From the NCBI GenBank assembly GCA_031315915.1, contig JALDRK010000008.1:1-64000 (forward strand): DNA of 64,000 nucleotides, read 5' to 3'. The DNA comes from Nitrospirales bacterium (GTDB lineage Bacteria > Nitrospirota > Nitrospiria > Nitrospirales > UBA8639). Made by a program: the position numbers and the translations under genes. Shown in pieces: positions 8,562 through 19,436 of this stretch. The notes beneath the pieces are model-generated. The model was not told the origin of the DNA. It did not search any database and saw only the letters and a program-made list of their open reading frames with translations. The stretch's first letter is position 1; each line of letters starts with the position of its first letter.

Positions 8562-9755
8562 TTACGATTTTCTTCGCATATAGGTCGGCACATCCCAATC
8601 CTCATCGACCAACAAGCCGCCCTTTTCAGGGGACGACTTTACTCCCGCTTGACGGCGTAAGTAGGTGGGACGATCAAGATCATCCGCTCCGTATTGATCC
8701 GCACCTTCAGGCACCGACACGGGAACCAGCGCAGGGGCCTTGACCGGTTGGACAACCAACGTCGGTTGCGTCACACCGGGAAATCGCAACACGCCCTCGG
8801 CCTGCTCGAACCCGGTCGCGATCACCGTCACGGTGATTTCATCGCCTCCATCGGGATTGATCACTTGTCCCACAATGATATTGGCTTGGGGATCCGCCGC
8901 TTCCCGTGCAATATTCGAAGCTTCATCCACTTCATGTAAGGTCAGATTCGGTCCGCCCGTGATATTGAGCAACAGACCCTTGGCGCCTTCCACGCTGCCA
9001 TCTTCCAACAAGGGGCTGGAAATGGCTTGACGTGCGGCTTCCTGGGCACGATTGGGGCCTCGCCCGACTCCCATACCCATGACGGCCCGACCGGAATACC
9101 CCATCACGGTTCGCACATCGGCAAAGTCCACGTTTACAAAACCCGGGGTTGTAATGACATCGGAGATGCCTTGAATGGCTTGGCGCAGGACATCATCGGC
9201 GATTTTAAACGCTTCCATCAAGGGCGTATTTTTATCCACCAGTCCCAAGAGTTTCTGGTTGGGAATAATCAATAAGGAATCCACATGCTTTTTCAATTCG
9301 CGGATTCCTTCCTCGGCAAAACTCCCCCGCCGATTTCCCTCATACTGGAAGGGTTTCGTCACCACCCCCACCGTGAGAATCCCCAACTCTCTGGCAATTT
9401 TAGCGGCTATCGGCGCGCCACCGGTGCCGGTTCCTCCCCCCATGCCTGCCGTCACAAACACCATATCGGCCCCTTCCAAGGCCTCACGAATTTGCATTTC
9501 GCTTTCCAACGCCGATTCTTTTCCGACATCAGGCCTGGCGCCGGCCCCAAGTCCCCGCGTACGCTCGGGTCCCAACTGAATCTTGTAAGTGGCCAGCGAC
9601 CGCCCCAGGGCCTGCAAATCCGTATTGGCTACGACAAATTCGACCCGGCTGACCCCGGCCTCAATCATCGTATTCACCGCATTACACCCGGCTCCTCCGA
9701 CGCCCACAACCTTGATCCGAATGACAGAGGGTTCATCATCAATTATAGAAAACAT
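8562..9755 (-). CDS. ftsZ: Cell division protein FtsZ
   Basis: A 397-residue tubulin-like GTPase that forms the Z ring. The start [21 protein letters not shown] at 9755 is fixed by an AGGAGG site seven bases upstream; the frame continues to 9776 but without support. GTP-binding elements are [13 protein letters not shown](LQAL), the tubulin signature [13 protein letters not shown] and GITTV-type core segments such as [13 protein letters not shown]. The C-terminal tail is unusual: two FtsA/ZipA-type binding peptides occur, [11 protein letters not shown] and, 20-odd residues later at the very end, [10 protein letters not shown]. It follows ftsA after a 223-base gap that holds a hairpin. Confidence 0.97.
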   Translation of the reverse strand: MFSIIDDEPSVIRIKVVGVGGAGCNAVNTMIEAGVSRVEFVVANTDLQALGRSLATYKIQLGPERTRGLGAGARPDVGKESALESEMQIREALEGADMVFVTAGMGGGTGTGGAPIAAKIARELGILTVGVVTKPFQYEGNRRGSFAEEGIRELKKHVDSLLIIPNQKLLGLVDKNTPLMEAFKIADDVLRQAIQGISDVITTPGFVNVDFADVRTVMGYSGRAVMGMGVGRGPNRAQEAARQAISSPLLEDGSVEGAKGLLLNITGGPNLTLHEVDEASNIAREAADPQANIIVGQVINPDGGDEITVTVIATGFEQAEGVLRFPGVTQPTLVVQPVKAPALVPVSVPEGADQYGADDLDRPTYLRRQAGVKSSPEKGGLLVDEDWDVPTYMRRKS

Positions 9756-9833
9756 CGGCTTCCTCCTTTCTACCATTGACAGTGGTAGAGCATGGTTGAA
9801 TGTGTGTCATGGCGAGAAATCTCCCTACCGTGA

Positions 9834-9862
9834 ACCGGCAGGACCTCCCTTTCCTTGCCGGT
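9834..9862. promoter_or_regulatory. Hairpin in the ftsA-ftsZ leader
   Basis: A perfect 7-bp inverted repeat, ACCGGCA at 9834-9840 and TGCCGGT at 9856-9862, with a 15-base loop, in the 223-base gap between the ftsA stop and the ftsZ start. The gap is the largest inside the ftsQ-ftsA-ftsZ block, so separate control of ftsZ (own promoter, leader structure or processing site) is plausible. No T run follows, so it is not a simple terminator. Confidence 0.4.
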
Positions 9863-9978
9863 ATAAGAAAAATGTTGTCATGCAAAAACCATTGGCCTTC
9901 CTGAACGAACGGGATTCTCCGCATCCGGAATAGTTGTCAACGCTCCGACTCTCGACTGGCTTGTCCTTTTCCTCATCA

Positions 9979-11232
9979 CTAAAAAAACCGTTCTACCCAG
10001 CTCCGCATTTTGGATACCATCGAGCCCATCCATTGTCCTGTTTTCGGGGATTTTCCCGGACCGGTTCCCACCGATGCGAACTCATGTTCATTGCCGAGAG
10101 AATGCAGCATTAGGCCGACAGCGGTGGAATACATCGGGTTATTGACGATATCCCGCAGACCGCCGAGTCCGGTGGGCCGGCCGATGCGAACGGAAAGGTT
10201 CAACACTTGCTCGGCCACATCCGCCATTCCGGATAACATCGACGTTCCTCCCGTCAGCACCCCTCCCGCGACCAACATCCCGTCATATCCCGCGCGCCTG
10301 ATCTCCCGACGAACCAATTCGAACAATTCCTCGACACGCGGCCCCAGGATCGTGGGGATGATCTCCCGGGGAATGATCCGGGGCGGGCGTCCTCCCACGC
10401 TTGGCACTTCAATCTGTTCGTCATCCCGCAATAATTGGCTCGTGGCCACCCCATACCGAATTTTAATTTTTTCCGCATCCTCGTAGGACGTCGGTAGCCC
10501 CACGGCTAAATCTCCCGTGAGTTGATGGCCCCCAATGGGAATCACGGCGGAATGGCGAATACACCCGTCCGCAAAAATGGCAATGTCGGTAGTGCCACCG
10601 CCAATGTCGACCATCACCACTCCCAACTCTTTTTCTTCATGGGACAGGACGGCTGAGGCGGAGGCCAGGGGCTGTAAAATAATATCCACGACGTCCAGCC
10701 CTGCACGGGTGACACACCGGATGAGATTTTGTGCCGAGGTCACTGCGCCGGTGACAATATGGACATCGACCTCAAGCCGGGATCCCGCAATGCCCAAGGG
10801 ATCTCGAATCCCTTCCTGCGCGTCCACAATAAATTCACGTGGCAGGACATGGAGGATTTGCCGATCAGGTCCCGGCACGGCGCATCCCCGCGCGGTCTCA
10901 ATGGCCCGACGGATATCCGACTTGGTCACTTCCTTTTTTTTCAGCGCGACGACTCCTTGGGCGCTTTCACTCCCGATATGCCCGCCGGCAATTCCGGTAT
11001 AGACCGAATTGATTTGGACAGCGGCCATCAGTTCGGCATCCTCCACCGCATGTTTGATGGATTCAATCGTACTGTCCATGTTGACGACCATGCCTTTTTT
11101 CAGTCCCGTAGACCCATGGGTTCCGAATCCGATCACATTAATCGAACCATCTTCCAAGACTTCCCCCACAACAGCACAAATCTTGGTGGTTCCGATGTCC
11201 AATCCGACGACGATGTGCTCTTTTCTACTCAT
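9979..11232 (-). CDS. ftsA: Cell division protein FtsA
   Basis: A 417-residue actin-family ATPase that tethers FtsZ to the membrane. Phosphate 1 motif GLDIGTTKICAVVGEV at the N-terminus, the SHS2 insertion with GIAGGHIGS, phosphate 2 VDIGGGTTDIAIF, and the adenosine motif LVAGGVLTGGTSMLSGM are all present. The C-terminus ends in a short amphipathic membrane-targeting helix (MVSKMRSWVERFF), as in other FtsA proteins. Starts four bases after ftsQ stops. Confidence 0.96.
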   Translation of the reverse strand: MSRKEHIVVGLDIGTTKICAVVGEVLEDGSINVIGFGTHGSTGLKKGMVVNMDSTIESIKHAVEDAELMAAVQINSVYTGIAGGHIGSESAQGVVALKKKEVTKSDIRRAIETARGCAVPGPDRQILHVLPREFIVDAQEGIRDPLGIAGSRLEVDVHIVTGAVTSAQNLIRCVTRAGLDVVDIILQPLASASAVLSHEEKELGVVMVDIGGGTTDIAIFADGCIRHSAVIPIGGHQLTGDLAVGLPTSYEDAEKIKIRYGVATSQLLRDDEQIEVPSVGGRPPRIIPREIIPTILGPRVEELFELVRREIRRAGYDGMLVAGGVLTGGTSMLSGMADVAEQVLNLSVRIGRPTGLGGLRDIVNNPMYSTAVGLMLHSLGNEHEFASVGTGPGKSPKTGQWMGSMVSKMRSWVERFF

Positions 11233-11235
11233 GGC

Positions 11236-12051
11236 TTACATTGTCCTCTTGCGAAGAATGACTTTTTGTGAAAACCGTAAATCCACTTCCTGTGCCTGGC
11301 GGTCCATTTCACTCTTAATAGTCGGGTACAACACCAGAAACCGCTGCCATTGCTCTTCGGCATTCTGACCGAACTGGAACCTGACCGTTGGCAGATCCAC
11401 CACCGTGGTATAGGGTTCCGACACATTCACCTGCGGACGCCCGGAGAAATATTGAGCCAACAGGTGAGCGATCCGAATGCCTTGTTTGGCCCGTGGATGG
11501 CCCTCGGAGCCGAGAGCCGCCACCGATTGGGCCGTAAGCCCTTGCACCACAGGCAGTCGCTTCACTTCAGCCGGCAACTCGCCAGGCAGCACATGACCCG
11601 CCGAATCCAGCATGACCGATTCTTTGGGAGCGCGAAGGATTGCCGCGGGTTCCCGTTCAGTCACCTGCACCACCAACGAATGGGGAAAGACCCGGTCGAC
11701 CTCTACAACATCGATCCACGGATGCGCCTGAATCCGACTGGCCAGTTCATCCGTACTCAACCACAACAGGCTTGCCGGCTGAGGCATGGCTAATTTGTCC
11801 AGCACCTCTTCCTTGGTCAGCCGGTTCAACCCCATCACGGCCACTTGCTGCACCTCCGTCCATTCCGTGGCCAAGACCATCAAGCGTTGTCCGACGTACA
11901 ACCCTCCCCCTACAAACACGACAATCGCGAACCCCATTAGACCGCGGCGAACCCGTGACGGTTTGTTTTTCTTGACATCACGAGAGAGCGCTTCGCCCTG
12001 CTTCAGGGGACGATTTTTCCTGGGAAGCCGTCCGGAATCGTATAGTGCCAT
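11236..12051 (-). CDS. ftsQ: Cell division protein FtsQ/DivIB
   Basis: A 271-residue bitopic division protein. A basic cytoplasmic tail (residues 1-38) is followed by one membrane helix (GLMGFAIVVFVGGGLYVGQRL), a POTRA domain (VAVMGLNRLTKEEVLDKL to about residue 140) and the FtsQ beta domain. It connects the early Z ring to FtsL and the FtsWI synthase. Start and the ddl stop overlap as TAATG. Confidence 0.93.
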   Translation of the reverse strand: MALYDSGRLPRKNRPLKQGEALSRDVKKNKPSRVRRGLMGFAIVVFVGGGLYVGQRLMVLATEWTEVQQVAVMGLNRLTKEEVLDKLAMPQPASLLWLSTDELASRIQAHPWIDVVEVDRVFPHSLVVQVTEREPAAILRAPKESVMLDSAGHVLPGELPAEVKRLPVVQGLTAQSVAALGSEGHPRAKQGIRIAHLLAQYFSGRPQVNVSEPYTTVVDLPTVRFQFGQNAEEQWQRFLVLYPTIKSEMDRQAQEVDLRFSQKVILRKRTM

Positions 12052-13025
12052 TAGCGGGATCGTCTCTTTGATTTGGAAGATTTCCGGTGAGCCCCAGGTT
12101 TGCTTCCGTTCGGCAACGCCTCGAGAAGCATGAGCTCCGCCAACTCGTCATAGGTATGTCCCGCTCGTGCCGCGGCCATGGGCAACAGACTCCGCTCGGT
12201 CATCCCTGGAATGGTATTCAACTCCAGGACAAACGGCCGTCCATCGGTATGGATGCGGAAATCCACTCGGGCCGCCCCCCGGCATCCAAGGGCCTGATAG
12301 GCACGAAGGCCATAATCGTTCAGCAGCCGTCCGAGCGCTTTCGAAATCACCGCCGGACACACATATCGGGTTTCTGCTTTCCCATACTTGGCCGTAAAAT
12401 CATAAAAACCTCCGGGAGCAATAATTTCTACAACCGGCAGCGTTTTTTCCTGAAACACTCCGACGGCCATCTCGCGTCCAGGAATATATTGTTCCACGAC
12501 CACCTGCTCGCCGAATTGAAAAGCATCCTTCAACGCCTTCTTCCACTCCGCCCGCTTTCGAACAATGGACACCCCAATGGTTGATCCTTGCGTACAGGGT
12601 TTTACTACCACGGGCAGGCCGAGATTTTTGGGCGGAACCGTCGGCGTCTTCCCCCTTTGAAAGATCTGACCCATTGGAATCGGTACTCCGGCAGCCTCAA
12701 GCACTGCACGGGTCAATCCCTTATCCATCCCGATCGCACTGGCGCTCACTCCTGAGGCCGTAAAGGGAATGTCCATGACTTCCAGCAAACCTTGCACCGA
12801 ACCATCCTCTCCTCCCGGGCCATGAAGAGCCAGGAAGGCCACATCAACACGTTTGGACCGCAGACGACGAGGTAGGTCCCTGTCCACTTCAATTGGAACA
12901 GCCCGGTAACCCCGGCGTTGAAGCGCAGCACAAACCGCCTGCCCCGTCTTCAGTGAAATGTCCCGCTCGGCCGATGCTCCGCCCATCAGCACGCCGACAA
13001 TGAAGGATGAAGATTTCATAGTCAT
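12051..13025 (-). CDS. ddl: D-alanine-D-alanine ligase
   Basis: A 324-residue ATP-grasp enzyme that joins two D-alanines using ATP, giving the dipeptide used by MurF. Seen are the N-terminal GVLMGGASAERDISLKTG, the FLALHGPGGEDGSVQGLLE segment, PVVVKPCTQGSTIGVS (ATP-grasp), and ARVDFRIHTDGRPFVLELNTIPGMT with its Mg-binding residues. The C-terminal 20 residues are a lysine/serine-rich extension. MTMKSS start at 13025; a second ATG lies two codons in. Confidence 0.95.
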   Translation of the reverse strand: MTMKSSSFIVGVLMGGASAERDISLKTGQAVCAALQRRGYRAVPIEVDRDLPRRLRSKRVDVAFLALHGPGGEDGSVQGLLEVMDIPFTASGVSASAIGMDKGLTRAVLEAAGVPIPMGQIFQRGKTPTVPPKNLGLPVVVKPCTQGSTIGVSIVRKRAEWKKALKDAFQFGEQVVVEQYIPGREMAVGVFQEKTLPVVEIIAPGGFYDFTAKYGKAETRYVCPAVISKALGRLLNDYGLRAYQALGCRGAARVDFRIHTDGRPFVLELNTIPGMTERSLLPMAAARAGHTYDELAELMLLEALPNGSKPGAHRKSSKSKRRSR

Positions 13026-13030
13026 ACCGG

Positions 13031-13954
13031 TTATCGTTCTCCGAGAATTTTCAGTTCCAACTCCAGATGAATACCCAGTTTTTTGGCGACCAGACCTCTC
13101 ACTTTCCGAATGAGGGTCAGCACATCCGAAGCGGTGGCCTTCCCCTGATTCACAATAAAGTTGGCATGTTTGGTTGAGACTTCCGCATCGCCGATACGCA
13201 GGCCTTTCAGACCGAGAGACTCCACCAAGTGACCGGCAGATTGGCCGGGCGGATTTTTGAAAACCGAGCCGGCATTGGGAAGCGTAAGCGGTTGCGTGTC
13301 TTTACGATACTGAAGATAAGACTTGGTGGTCTGTTCAATGCCTTCTCTGGTTCCAGACTTCAATTGAAACCACCCCCCCACCACGATGCCTTTAGGTAAA
13401 GCGGTTTTTCGATAGGAAAACGTCAACGCGGTGGCTTCGATCCGCATCCGACGACCTCGTGAATTCACAAAATCCACCGCGTGCAAGGCGTCTTTCATTT
13501 CACCCAATCGAGTTCCGGCATTCATCACGATCCCGCCTCCGACGGTTCCCGGAATACCGGCTGCCCACTCCATGCCTGACAACTGATGTCGCACCGCAAA
13601 TTGCATCAGCAGGGGCATGCGAACTCCGGCCTCGGCGTATAGGCGATCCGGATTGTCCTTCCGCAGAGCCGTCAAATATTTTAATTGCATCACAATCCCT
13701 CGAATCCCTTTATCCCGAACCACCGCATTGGTGCCCCCCAAAACCACGACCGGAAGATGGAGCTTTCGGGCCCCAAGAAGAACTCGGGCCACATTCTGAA
13801 TATCCTTGGGAGCAACGAGCACATCGGCAGGGCCTCCCACCTGAAGAGATGTCACCGTGGAGAGCGGGACATCCCACCCAATATCTCCTTCCACGTCCTG
13901 TAAGGCCATAACGAGACGATCCTTGATTGTGTGGCGCTTGGATCTGTTGTCCAT
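13031..13954 (-). CDS. murB: UDP-N-acetylenolpyruvoylglucosamine reductase
   Basis: FAD-dependent reductase that turns UDP-GlcNAc-enolpyruvate into UDP-MurNAc with NADPH. FAD-binding landmarks are TSLQVGGPADVLVAP, LGGTNAVVRDKGIRG and AAGIPGTVGGGIVMNAG; the substrate side has NAGSVFKNP and STKHANFIVN near the end. I chose the ATG at 13954 (MDNRSKRHTIKDRLV, 307 residues, the usual family size). A GTG at 13993 lies too close (three bases) to the AGGAG site that follows the murC stop; the long frame to 14041 overlaps murC. Start is therefore somewhat uncertain. Confidence 0.94.
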   Translation of the reverse strand: MDNRSKRHTIKDRLVMALQDVEGDIGWDVPLSTVTSLQVGGPADVLVAPKDIQNVARVLLGARKLHLPVVVLGGTNAVVRDKGIRGIVMQLKYLTALRKDNPDRLYAEAGVRMPLLMQFAVRHQLSGMEWAAGIPGTVGGGIVMNAGTRLGEMKDALHAVDFVNSRGRRMRIEATALTFSYRKTALPKGIVVGGWFQLKSGTREGIEQTTKSYLQYRKDTQPLTLPNAGSVFKNPPGQSAGHLVESLGLKGLRIGDAEVSTKHANFIVNQGKATASDVLTLIRKVRGLVAKKLGIHLELELKILGER

Positions 13955-14000
13955 AAGTGATGATGACCGCTTTGAGCCCTCGCACGCTGACACATACTCC

Positions 14001-15380
<1,380 letters not shown>

Positions 15381-15735
15381 AGGTTCTTTGACGTTCAAGC
15401 CGGCCAGACGCATATGGGAAAACACACCATGGACGTGGTAGGACCTTGAGGCGCCCGGACTTGCGACGGTCCAACGGATTCCTGTTCGGACCACAGGAAG
15501 CTGACTCGCACCACGCCTCACCCCTGTGCCCGTTGGCGCACGGAAGCCAAATCACGTGTTCTTGCACCTTGGTCATCGTTTTCTCAAAGACTCTGGCAAC
15601 CCTTGAAACCGTCTCCTCTTGTTAAAGGTGGAACTACCTCATGATTCCTTGATTCTCTATGTCTTCGCTTCGCTCTTCCTGCGCTCTGTTTTGACATCAT
15701 GGCTTTGATCGGTTGAACTCATAATATCCCGGTTT
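15381..15735. other. Gap between murG and murC
   Basis: About 355 bases, the longest gene-free interval inside the murein part of the cluster. The murC frame remains open through part of it (to 15521) without protein-like features. No strong promoter, RNA gene or terminator was seen, though a separate promoter for murC-murB-ddl would be expected to sit here. Confidence 0.5.
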
Positions 15736-16821
15736 TTAGGCCGCATGATGGTTGACCAATGACAGACAGGCCTCCACCATCTGTTCGGTGGCGTGCACTT
15801 TCCGCAAGGCCCAGCTCCGTTCTCCCATTGCCTGAAGATGTTCCGGATGCCGCATCAACCCTTCGATTTCCCCGGCCAGCCGCGCGCCCGTCAACTGAGC
15901 TTGGGGGATCATCCGTGCGGCACCCTCCTGCACAACGGCCTGCGCATTTTTATCCTGATGATGATGGGTTGCCTGGGGAAAAGGAACCAAAATTCCGACT
16001 TTTCCATAAGCCGCTAATTCCGCCAGAGTACTGGCCCCCGACCGGCACACGACGATATCCGCCCGCAATAATTGCTTGGGCATATCAAACAGAAAAGGCT
16101 GAACGTCTGCGTCCACGCCCAGCTGGACATATTCCGCACGAACCCGTTCAAGATCCTGAGGCCCGGTTTGATGGGTAATCGTCAATTGTTTCCGGATCAA
16201 GGATGAGATGGCCACCGCTTCCAACATCGCGGAGTTAATCGCCCGGGCTCCCTGGCTCCCGCCAAACACCAAGACATGAGATACTTTCGAAGGCATGGGA
16301 ATGGGAGCATCCAGAATAAAATCCTTCCGGACCGGGGTGCCGATGACCTGCGTATGGTTCGATGAAAAAAACTGCCGCGCGCTTTCGAAAGCCAAAAATA
16401 TGACGTTCGCAAACGGGGCCAAGACCCGATTGGCAAATCCCGGCATGGCATTCGGTTCGAGCAACACCCGGGGAATACGTAAAATCCAGGCCGCCAGTAT
16501 GACCGGAGGACTAAAGTAGCCTCCTGTGCCAATCACCAGGTGAGTGCCCTGTTTTCGAAGAAGACCGATCGATTGCCATAGCGAATACGGGAGAAGGCAT
16601 AAGGCCCGTATCATGTCAAGGGGATTTCGACCCACAAATCCTTCGACCCGAATCCGCTCAAACGCAAAGCCTTCCTTTTTCAAAATCTCTCCTTCAAGGG
16701 ATTTTCCAGATCCAATGAATAACACTTGTCCCTGCGGATCACGAGATTGAAATGCTTTGGCATAGGCGATTGCCGGATAGAGATGGCCTCCTGTGCCCCC
16801 TGCGGCAATCACAATCTTCAT
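15736..16821 (-). CDS. murG: Undecaprenyldiphospho-muramoylpentapeptide beta-N-acetylglucosaminyltransferase
   Basis: A 361-residue peripheral membrane GT-B transferase that converts lipid I to lipid II. G-loops are GGTGGHLYPAIAYA at the N-terminus and GTGGYFSPPVILAA; the donor-binding half shows LVFGGSQGARAIN, CRSGASTLAEL and PFPQATHHHQDKNA, all family markers. Follows ftsW after a 12-base gap in the same direction. Confidence 0.96.
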   Translation of the reverse strand: MKIVIAAGGTGGHLYPAIAYAKAFQSRDPQGQVLFIGSGKSLEGEILKKEGFAFERIRVEGFVGRNPLDMIRALCLLPYSLWQSIGLLRKQGTHLVIGTGGYFSPPVILAAWILRIPRVLLEPNAMPGFANRVLAPFANVIFLAFESARQFFSSNHTQVIGTPVRKDFILDAPIPMPSKVSHVLVFGGSQGARAINSAMLEAVAISSLIRKQLTITHQTGPQDLERVRAEYVQLGVDADVQPFLFDMPKQLLRADIVVCRSGASTLAELAAYGKVGILVPFPQATHHHQDKNAQAVVQEGAARMIPQAQLTGARLAGEIEGLMRHPEHLQAMGERSWALRKVHATEQMVEACLSLVNHHAA

Positions 16822-16833
16822 TCATGGACTCTC

Positions 16834-18003
16834 CTATTCCGGGCAGGGCGCCCGTCCCTGCCGCGCAATGCTCAACAATATTCCAATGGCCAACATGGTT
16901 GTAATCAACGACGATCCCCCGTAACTGACCAAAGGCAGCGTTAACCCTTTGGTCGGCAACAACCCACAGACCACTCCCACATTAATCAAGGCCTGCAAGC
17001 CCACCAACAAGGTAATGCCGAGCGCCAGATACCGACCGAACAAATCCGGAGCCAACGCCGCTACCCGAAAACCCTTTAACACCAAAATGGCAAATAACAC
17101 CAGCAAACCGGTTGTTCCCATCAGGCCGAGTTCTTCCCCTACTAGGGCAAAGACAAAATCCGTGTGTCCCTCAGGGAGATACAATAATTTTTGTTGACCC
17201 TGTCCCAAGCCCACACCGAGGAGGCCCCCATGCTTTAAGGAAATAAGGGATTGCACTAATTGGTATCCTGGTCCATCACGCACAGGCCCGGGATAAAACG
17301 TCATCAACCGCTCAATGCGTTCCGGACTGATCCAAATCAGCACCAGGAATCCTGCCACCAAAGGAACTCCCAACACGGCAAGATGCCGGATGGGCGCACC
17401 GGCTAGATACATCATGGACAAGAAAACCAAGCCGATCACGACCGTACTCCCCAGATCAGGCTCTACCACGATCAAGGCACAGATCACGCCGACTACCAAT
17501 AGCGGCGGCAAAAGGCCTTGCCGCCAATCGGTCATTTTTCGATTCGGGTTCGACAAGTAAGCAGCCAAATAGAGCACGATGCCCAGTTTGGCCATCTCGG
17601 TGGGCTGCACGGAGAGGAAGCCTAACGATAACCACCTACGGGCTCGATTGACCACGGTCCCCATGACCAACACCATCACCAGACTCCCTACGCACAAGAG
17701 AATAATAAACGGCACCCAGCCCTTCCATTTGTCATAGGGAATGTTCATGGCGCCGAACAAGACACCAAATCCCAATATCATCCAGAGTATTTGCCGTTGC
17801 AAATAATACGTGGAAGTTTCGCCCAGCACCCCGCTGGCGCTGAACACCATCACAATGCCGCCAAGAGCAATGGCCAGGGTAATACCCAAGATCAGCGGGT
17901 CCGCCCGTTGACGTCCCGCCGTTGTCCGATCTTGAAAAAGATCGGCCCACACGCTCAAGTCCCGGTGTGCATTACGGCGTCTTATAAAAGACGTGAGGCT
18001 CAT
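16834..18003 (-). CDS. ftsW: Lipid II polymerase FtsW (SEDS family)
   Basis: A 389-residue polytopic SEDS protein with about ten membrane helices, the septal glycan polymerase working with FtsI. Family landmarks are RQILWMILGF, LSVQPTEMAKLGIVLYLA, VVEPDLGSTVVI, SLISLKHGGLLGVGLGQGQQKLLYLPEGHTDFVFA (quoted in parts: GLGQGQQK and EGHTDFVFA) and the final PLVSYGGSSL. The position after murD and before murG separates it from RodA. A basic N-terminal cytoplasmic tail of about 35 residues is normal. Confidence 0.95.
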   Translation of the reverse strand: MSLTSFIRRRNAHRDLSVWADLFQDRTTAGRQRADPLILGITLAIALGGIVMVFSASGVLGETSTYYLQRQILWMILGFGVLFGAMNIPYDKWKGWVPFIILLCVGSLVMVLVMGTVVNRARRWLSLGFLSVQPTEMAKLGIVLYLAAYLSNPNRKMTDWRQGLLPPLLVVGVICALIVVEPDLGSTVVIGLVFLSMMYLAGAPIRHLAVLGVPLVAGFLVLIWISPERIERLMTFYPGPVRDGPGYQLVQSLISLKHGGLLGVGLGQGQQKLLYLPEGHTDFVFALVGEELGLMGTTGLLVLFAILVLKGFRVAALAPDLFGRYLALGITLLVGLQALINVGVVCGLLPTKGLTLPLVSYGGSSLITTMLAIGILLSIARQGRAPCPE

Positions 18004-19425
18004 TTACCGCAGCTCTCCCACAATACGTTTAAACTCCTGCCCCCTGTGATGATAATTCCGAAACATGTCAAAACTGGCGCAGGCCGGAGAAAACAGGACC
18101 ACGTCCCCAGGGCAAGCGGCTTGAACGGCTTGGTCAACCGCCTCGGTCAGGGTGTCCACAACAGTCAAAGGCTTCACATGCCCGAGAGCTGTTTGGATTT
18201 TTGCCGTGGCCTCCCCGATGACCACCAGTCGTTTCACTCCGCGAGTAATGCTCTCCACCAGTTGGGAAAAATCTCCTCCTTTATCTTTCCCGCCCAGAAT
18301 CAGGATCAACGGCTCACGAAAACTCTGAATGGCCTTCAATGTGGCATCGACATTCGTGCCCTTGGAGTCATTGATAAATCGGATGCCTTGCCATTCCCGG
18401 ACCGGTTCCAAGGCATGTTCAAACGTGGGAGCCTGCTTCAATCCTTCAACAATGTCCTGCACCGAACAGCCACACAGAAGGCCCACTCCGATCGCCACCA
18501 TGGCATTGGCGATATTGTGATCTCCGCGCAGGCAGACCTGGTCACGCTCCATAATTGAAATCTCGGTTCCCTTCATACGTGCCCGAATGGTGGTGCCGTC
18601 CAAATAGACTCCCCGTTCAACAGGACCCTTTAAGCTAAAGGCATACATTTGTGAAGGGGCTTGAGCCACCATGGCTCGCACCACCGCATCATCCCAGTTG
18701 ATGAAGGCGATATCGTCGGGAGTCTGGTTTTCGAAAATCCGTTGCTTGGCCTGAATATAATCTTCCTTGGTCGGGTGACGATCCAGATGATCCGGCGTGA
18801 CATTGAGCAGAACGGCAATGTGCGGTCGAAATCGATGAATCGCTTCCAATTGAAAACTGGACACCTCTGCCACGACCCACTCGTAATCGGATGCGACCGA
18901 ATTCCTTTGAGATTTTGGGACGGCTTCACAGAGCGGTATTCCCAGATTCCCGCCTACAAACGCCTTCTTCCCGCTTTGTTGAAGAACGGCTCCGATCAGT
19001 CGGACTGTCGTGCTTTTGCCATTCGTTCCGGTCACGGCGACGATGGGAGCGGACAACAACCAACTGGCCAGTTCTATTTCGGCAATGACCGGAACACCCC
19101 GTTCCTTCAGGCTTCGAACGACCGGATGTTCTTTCGGGACACCAGGGCTTATCACGACAAGATCCGCGTGCATACAACCCTGTTCCGCCAGATTGCCCAC
19201 GAGCACTTCAACACCTTGACGAAGAAACCGCTCTTGAGCCTGCTGCACCTCCGCGGTGATCCGCTCTTCGACAATCGTCACCGTGGCTCCCAACGCCACC
19301 AACAAATGAGCAGCCGACTCGCCACTTCGGCCCAATCCAAAAACGGTCACGGATTGCCCCTTCCAATTCGTTCTTGGAGTCACCGTGCCGGACATCGCTG
19401 CTGATTTCACTCCTTCAACAGTCAT
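18004..19425 (-). CDS. murD: UDP-N-acetylmuramoylalanine-D-glutamate ligase
   Basis: Adds D-glutamate to UDP-MurNAc-L-Ala with ATP. Seen are VTVFGLGRSGESAA (UDP binding), P-loop VTGTNGKSTTVRL, VSSFQLE, NVTPDHLDRH and INDSKGTNVDAT. The start is chosen at the ATG at 19425, 12 bases after the mraY stop (473 residues); an ATG ten codons further in at 19395 with GGAG 14 bases upstream is the alternative. The longer frame to 19524 lies within mraY and is rejected. Stops one base before ftsW starts. Confidence 0.94.
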   Translation of the reverse strand: MTVEGVKSAAMSGTVTPRTNWKGQSVTVFGLGRSGESAAHLLVALGATVTIVEERITAEVQQAQERFLRQGVEVLVGNLAEQGCMHADLVVISPGVPKEHPVVRSLKERGVPVIAEIELASWLLSAPIVAVTGTNGKSTTVRLIGAVLQQSGKKAFVGGNLGIPLCEAVPKSQRNSVASDYEWVVAEVSSFQLEAIHRFRPHIAVLLNVTPDHLDRHPTKEDYIQAKQRIFENQTPDDIAFINWDDAVVRAMVAQAPSQMYAFSLKGPVERGVYLDGTTIRARMKGTEISIMERDQVCLRGDHNIANAMVAIGVGLLCGCSVQDIVEGLKQAPTFEHALEPVREWQGIRFINDSKGTNVDATLKAIQSFREPLILILGGKDKGGDFSQLVESITRGVKRLVVIGEATAKIQTALGHVKPLTVVDTLTEAVDQAVQAACPGDVVLFSPACASFDMFRNYHHRGQEFKRIVGELR

Positions 19426-19436
19426 CAAGACACAAC

